Source: Parus major
Taxonomy: Eukaryota; Chordata; Aves; Passeriformes; Paridae
Direction: 5' to 3'
NCBI RefSeq assembly: GCF_001522545.3
Contig: NC_031770.1
Location: forward strand, 7,653,321-7,717,320
DNA length: 64,000 nt
The translations under genes and the position numbers were made by a program. How positions within the stretch are numbered: the first letter of the stretch is position 1; the number at the start of each line of letters is the position of its first letter. The notes beneath the pieces are model-generated. The model ran no database searches. It had not been told where the DNA came from and saw only the letters and a program-made list of their open reading frames with translations. This document shows, in pieces, positions 61,621 through 64,000 of this stretch.

Positions 61621-64000
61621 CCTAAAAGGAAAACCAGTTTGGGACAGACTGCAGCTGTTGCTATTTTCAAAATTAAAGAATCAAAACCACCCCAGAAAAA
61701 TAAATCTGCTTCTGTTATGCACTGAATTATTTGGCTCATCTAATGGACCACAAAGGTGAATTACCTACCCAGGGATCTTGTACACTCACTCCTGTTTAGA
61801 GATGGCCCAAAGACTGAAAGATTATCTGTACAGACATTAATGAAACACCTAACCAACTGTTTGAAATCTTTTTAGATTTAAATCAATGAGTATTGAAGAC
61901 ATTTATATAAAGAACACTTTTCACCCTAATGCCCGCAGTATAAACAAGAGGGAACATACAGAAACAATTTGCATTTTACCTCTTTGTCCCCAGGTTATGT
62001 GTGACTCCTTCCAACAACAAAATCTGAAGGCTGGTTCTTTGCTGTGTAAATGCAGTATATAATACATCACCATCACCCCAGAATGGGTGTTTACCTACTG
62101 CTGCACAGCTCAATAAATCTCTGGTACAAGAGGGTGATTTGTTTCTCCTTTAATTGCTTGTGTTGCTATAAACCACTTTGCAAACTATCTTGGCTACATC
62201 CCTTATGCACAACTTGAGTATATTTTGGCAGTGGCAAGAGCCTGCTTGCACTCCTTACTGCTTGCCTAAGTCAAAACAAGTTTCTCAAACCAAATAAAAA
62301 TTCATAAAATGCATTAAAAAAAATGCCAAAATCCAAAGGAACCATATCTTTCTGATAAGAACTCGTCCAGTCACAGCTGTGGTTGGCCACATTTTGCTGG
62401 CCTTTTCTGTGGGGCAACCTTGGAGCTCCTGTATCCTCCCTGTGCTGGGGACTTCCAGTTCTGTTTCTTTTCTCATGGCAAAATCCTTTTCTACATTGGT
62501 GGGTTAAGACAGGGTAAGAGTCCAATAGATCCCCCCAGGCTGTGTGCTCAGAGTTTTCAAATTAATCCTCCAAGCTCAGTGTTTTCTCAGCAATAACATG
62601 ACAGCTTGTTGGTACAACTATTCAGCTGCTATAAAATGATCTCATCTACCAGTACAGCCCAGCTGAGGCACTCCATTCACCCTTGCTGCCTTTTCAAGTT
62701 ATTCTTGCTTTATTCAGAGCCTGATGCTATAGCCCAGGGTTTCCTGTTCCTCTAGTCCAGAACAAAACTTCAGAGAGGGCGTGATAATGAAACGTGTCAC
62801 AAGTGTTTCATGCTGAGATCTCATGGGTGGAAATTGAGGTTATTCTTCATTTTGGAAACTGATGCTCAAGAGCCATGTTCTATCTGAAAAAACTGCTGTG
62901 AAGGCATTCAAAGCAGAACCTTTTTGTGAATACGATTGATCAGAAAGATGAAATTAATTTGTGCTGATTAGCTTTAAGGAAAACTCAAAGAACATACATT
63001 CAAATATGAAAGAGACCAGCACAGTGAAAAAAAAAAAGGCCTTGTGTGTTTTTTCCTTTTCCATGATCATAGTAAATAGGTGAAGGGGTAATGACTTTAA
63101 ACTGTGCAATGTAAGCTAAGAATGAGATAGAAGACAAATAGGCTAATTGTTCCTCTAATGAAGTACAGGGAATAAAATATCACAAGATCTCAGTCATTGG
63201 AATACTTTAAATATCAAGCTAAACAAACACTACCCAGGACTGAGGGATGTTTCTTTCACTCTCCTTTAGCAGAGAGAAGAGTTTACTGCTGACTGTCGCA
63301 ACACTGTTAAGGGGTTCATTACTAACCAATAATTTTTTCAGGACAATGATTTCTAAGGTTTCTCCTAGTCCTGTGAGGTAAATGCCCTCCCACTTCTTAA
63401 GTATCCTTTCACTCAGTCACTGAATTTGCTCTAGAAATTTTTATCTGGGGGGTCTTATCTGTGTAGTGCATCGCAGATGGATGCTGACTTGCACCCTGCT
63501 TCTTGGACTCTTCCCCCAGAGATATTCTTACCCCTCCAGGCAACACCAGGTGACTGGTCAGAGCACAAAGGTGAGTTTTTCCCTATAATATTATGCAGCT
63601 CTCCACAAAATAAGTGATTTGGTGCCACCAGAGGGCTGTAGCTCTACAGCAGGAGCAGGCTGTGGGTTGGAGATTCAGTACTGTGTCAGTCTCTGACATA
63701 AGCAACCCCAGAGATTCCTGCAGAGAATTTGCTTTGCAGTATGAAAAAAGCTGGGTTTTGTCCTTATTGCAATAGCAGGTGTGCTGCAACAAGCTGTTAC
63801 TTCTGCTCAAGGGATCCAAATCCTGCTGGGATCAGGATGAGTCCCCTAACAGAGGTGGATGTGCTGATATAAAGGTACACATCTCCCCCCAGACCAGCCC
63901 AAATAAATACCCCAAAGTAACAGCAGCGCTGGGACAGATCCCTCTCTAAGATCCCATCTTGAAATCAGGCCAGGAGAAAGTCTGCTGCACACATCTGGTG
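61621..64000. other. intergenic sequence at right edge, no gene recognised
   Basis: No coding exon, RNA gene or repeat is recognised. By mammalian synteny the next gene would be DSTN, which is not seen inside the window. Confidence 0.55.

Noticed and set aside
1..64000. Search for CRISPR arrays, tRNA, rRNA, operons or prokaryotic systems
   Set aside because: No regularly spaced direct repeats, no cloverleaf or rRNA sequence noticed; the DNA is plainly vertebrate.

Overview
This is vertebrate nuclear DNA, almost certainly from a bird and probably a songbird. Short exons sit in long AT-rich introns with GT-AG splice signals. There are several truncated CR1-type LINE 3' ends, typical of avian genomes, and an LTR that resembles songbird endogenous retrovirus LTRs as I remember them. 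No bacterial-type genes, operons or CRISPR arrays are present. Most open reading frames above 60 codons are chance ORFs in introns.

Two genes face each other tail to tail. From base 1 to about 39.9 kb on the + strand is the 3' two-thirds of PCSK2 (prohormone convertase 2): seven coding exons (7140-7216, 13397-13485, 16883-17058, 28672-28887, 30124-30224, 32772-32999, 36694-37180) that join in frame to encode residues 182-638 in human numbering, plus a long 3' UTR. The exons for the signal peptide, propeptide and catalytic Asp167 lie left of the window. From about 59.3 kb to 41.56 kb on the - strand is a complete BFSP1 (filensin, lens beaded-filament protein 1): eight coding exons giving a 660-residue protein. 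The convergent PCSK2-BFSP1 pair is the same arrangement as in mammals (human 20p12), so the locus is syntenic. The two genes are not functionally linked: PC2 processes neuropeptides and hormones in secretory granules, and filensin builds the beaded filament of lens fibre cells.

Other content: CR1 fragments near 9.3, 20.1, 25.5 and 61.2-61.6 kb; a near-complete LTR at 14.97-15.76 kb in PCSK2 intron 7; an almost loop-free 152-bp inverted repeat at 24.25-24.40 kb in intron 8; a minus-strand ORF island at 28.1-28.4 kb that looks like old mobile-element DNA; several microsatellites; a probable BFSP1 promoter near 59.3 kb; and poly(A) signals for both genes. From 59.4 to 64 kb only a CR1 fragment is recognisable.

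The points most worth a second look are: a GC-AG intron in BFSP1 with an overlapping GT site that would frameshift; a Tyr-to-Phe change in PCSK2 at the PC2-specific position linked to 7B2 binding; a conserved caspase/myristoylation-type motif in the filensin tail; and the long hairpin in PCSK2 intron 8. I found no wholly new biological system. All comparisons with human proteins are from memory, not from an alignment run here.
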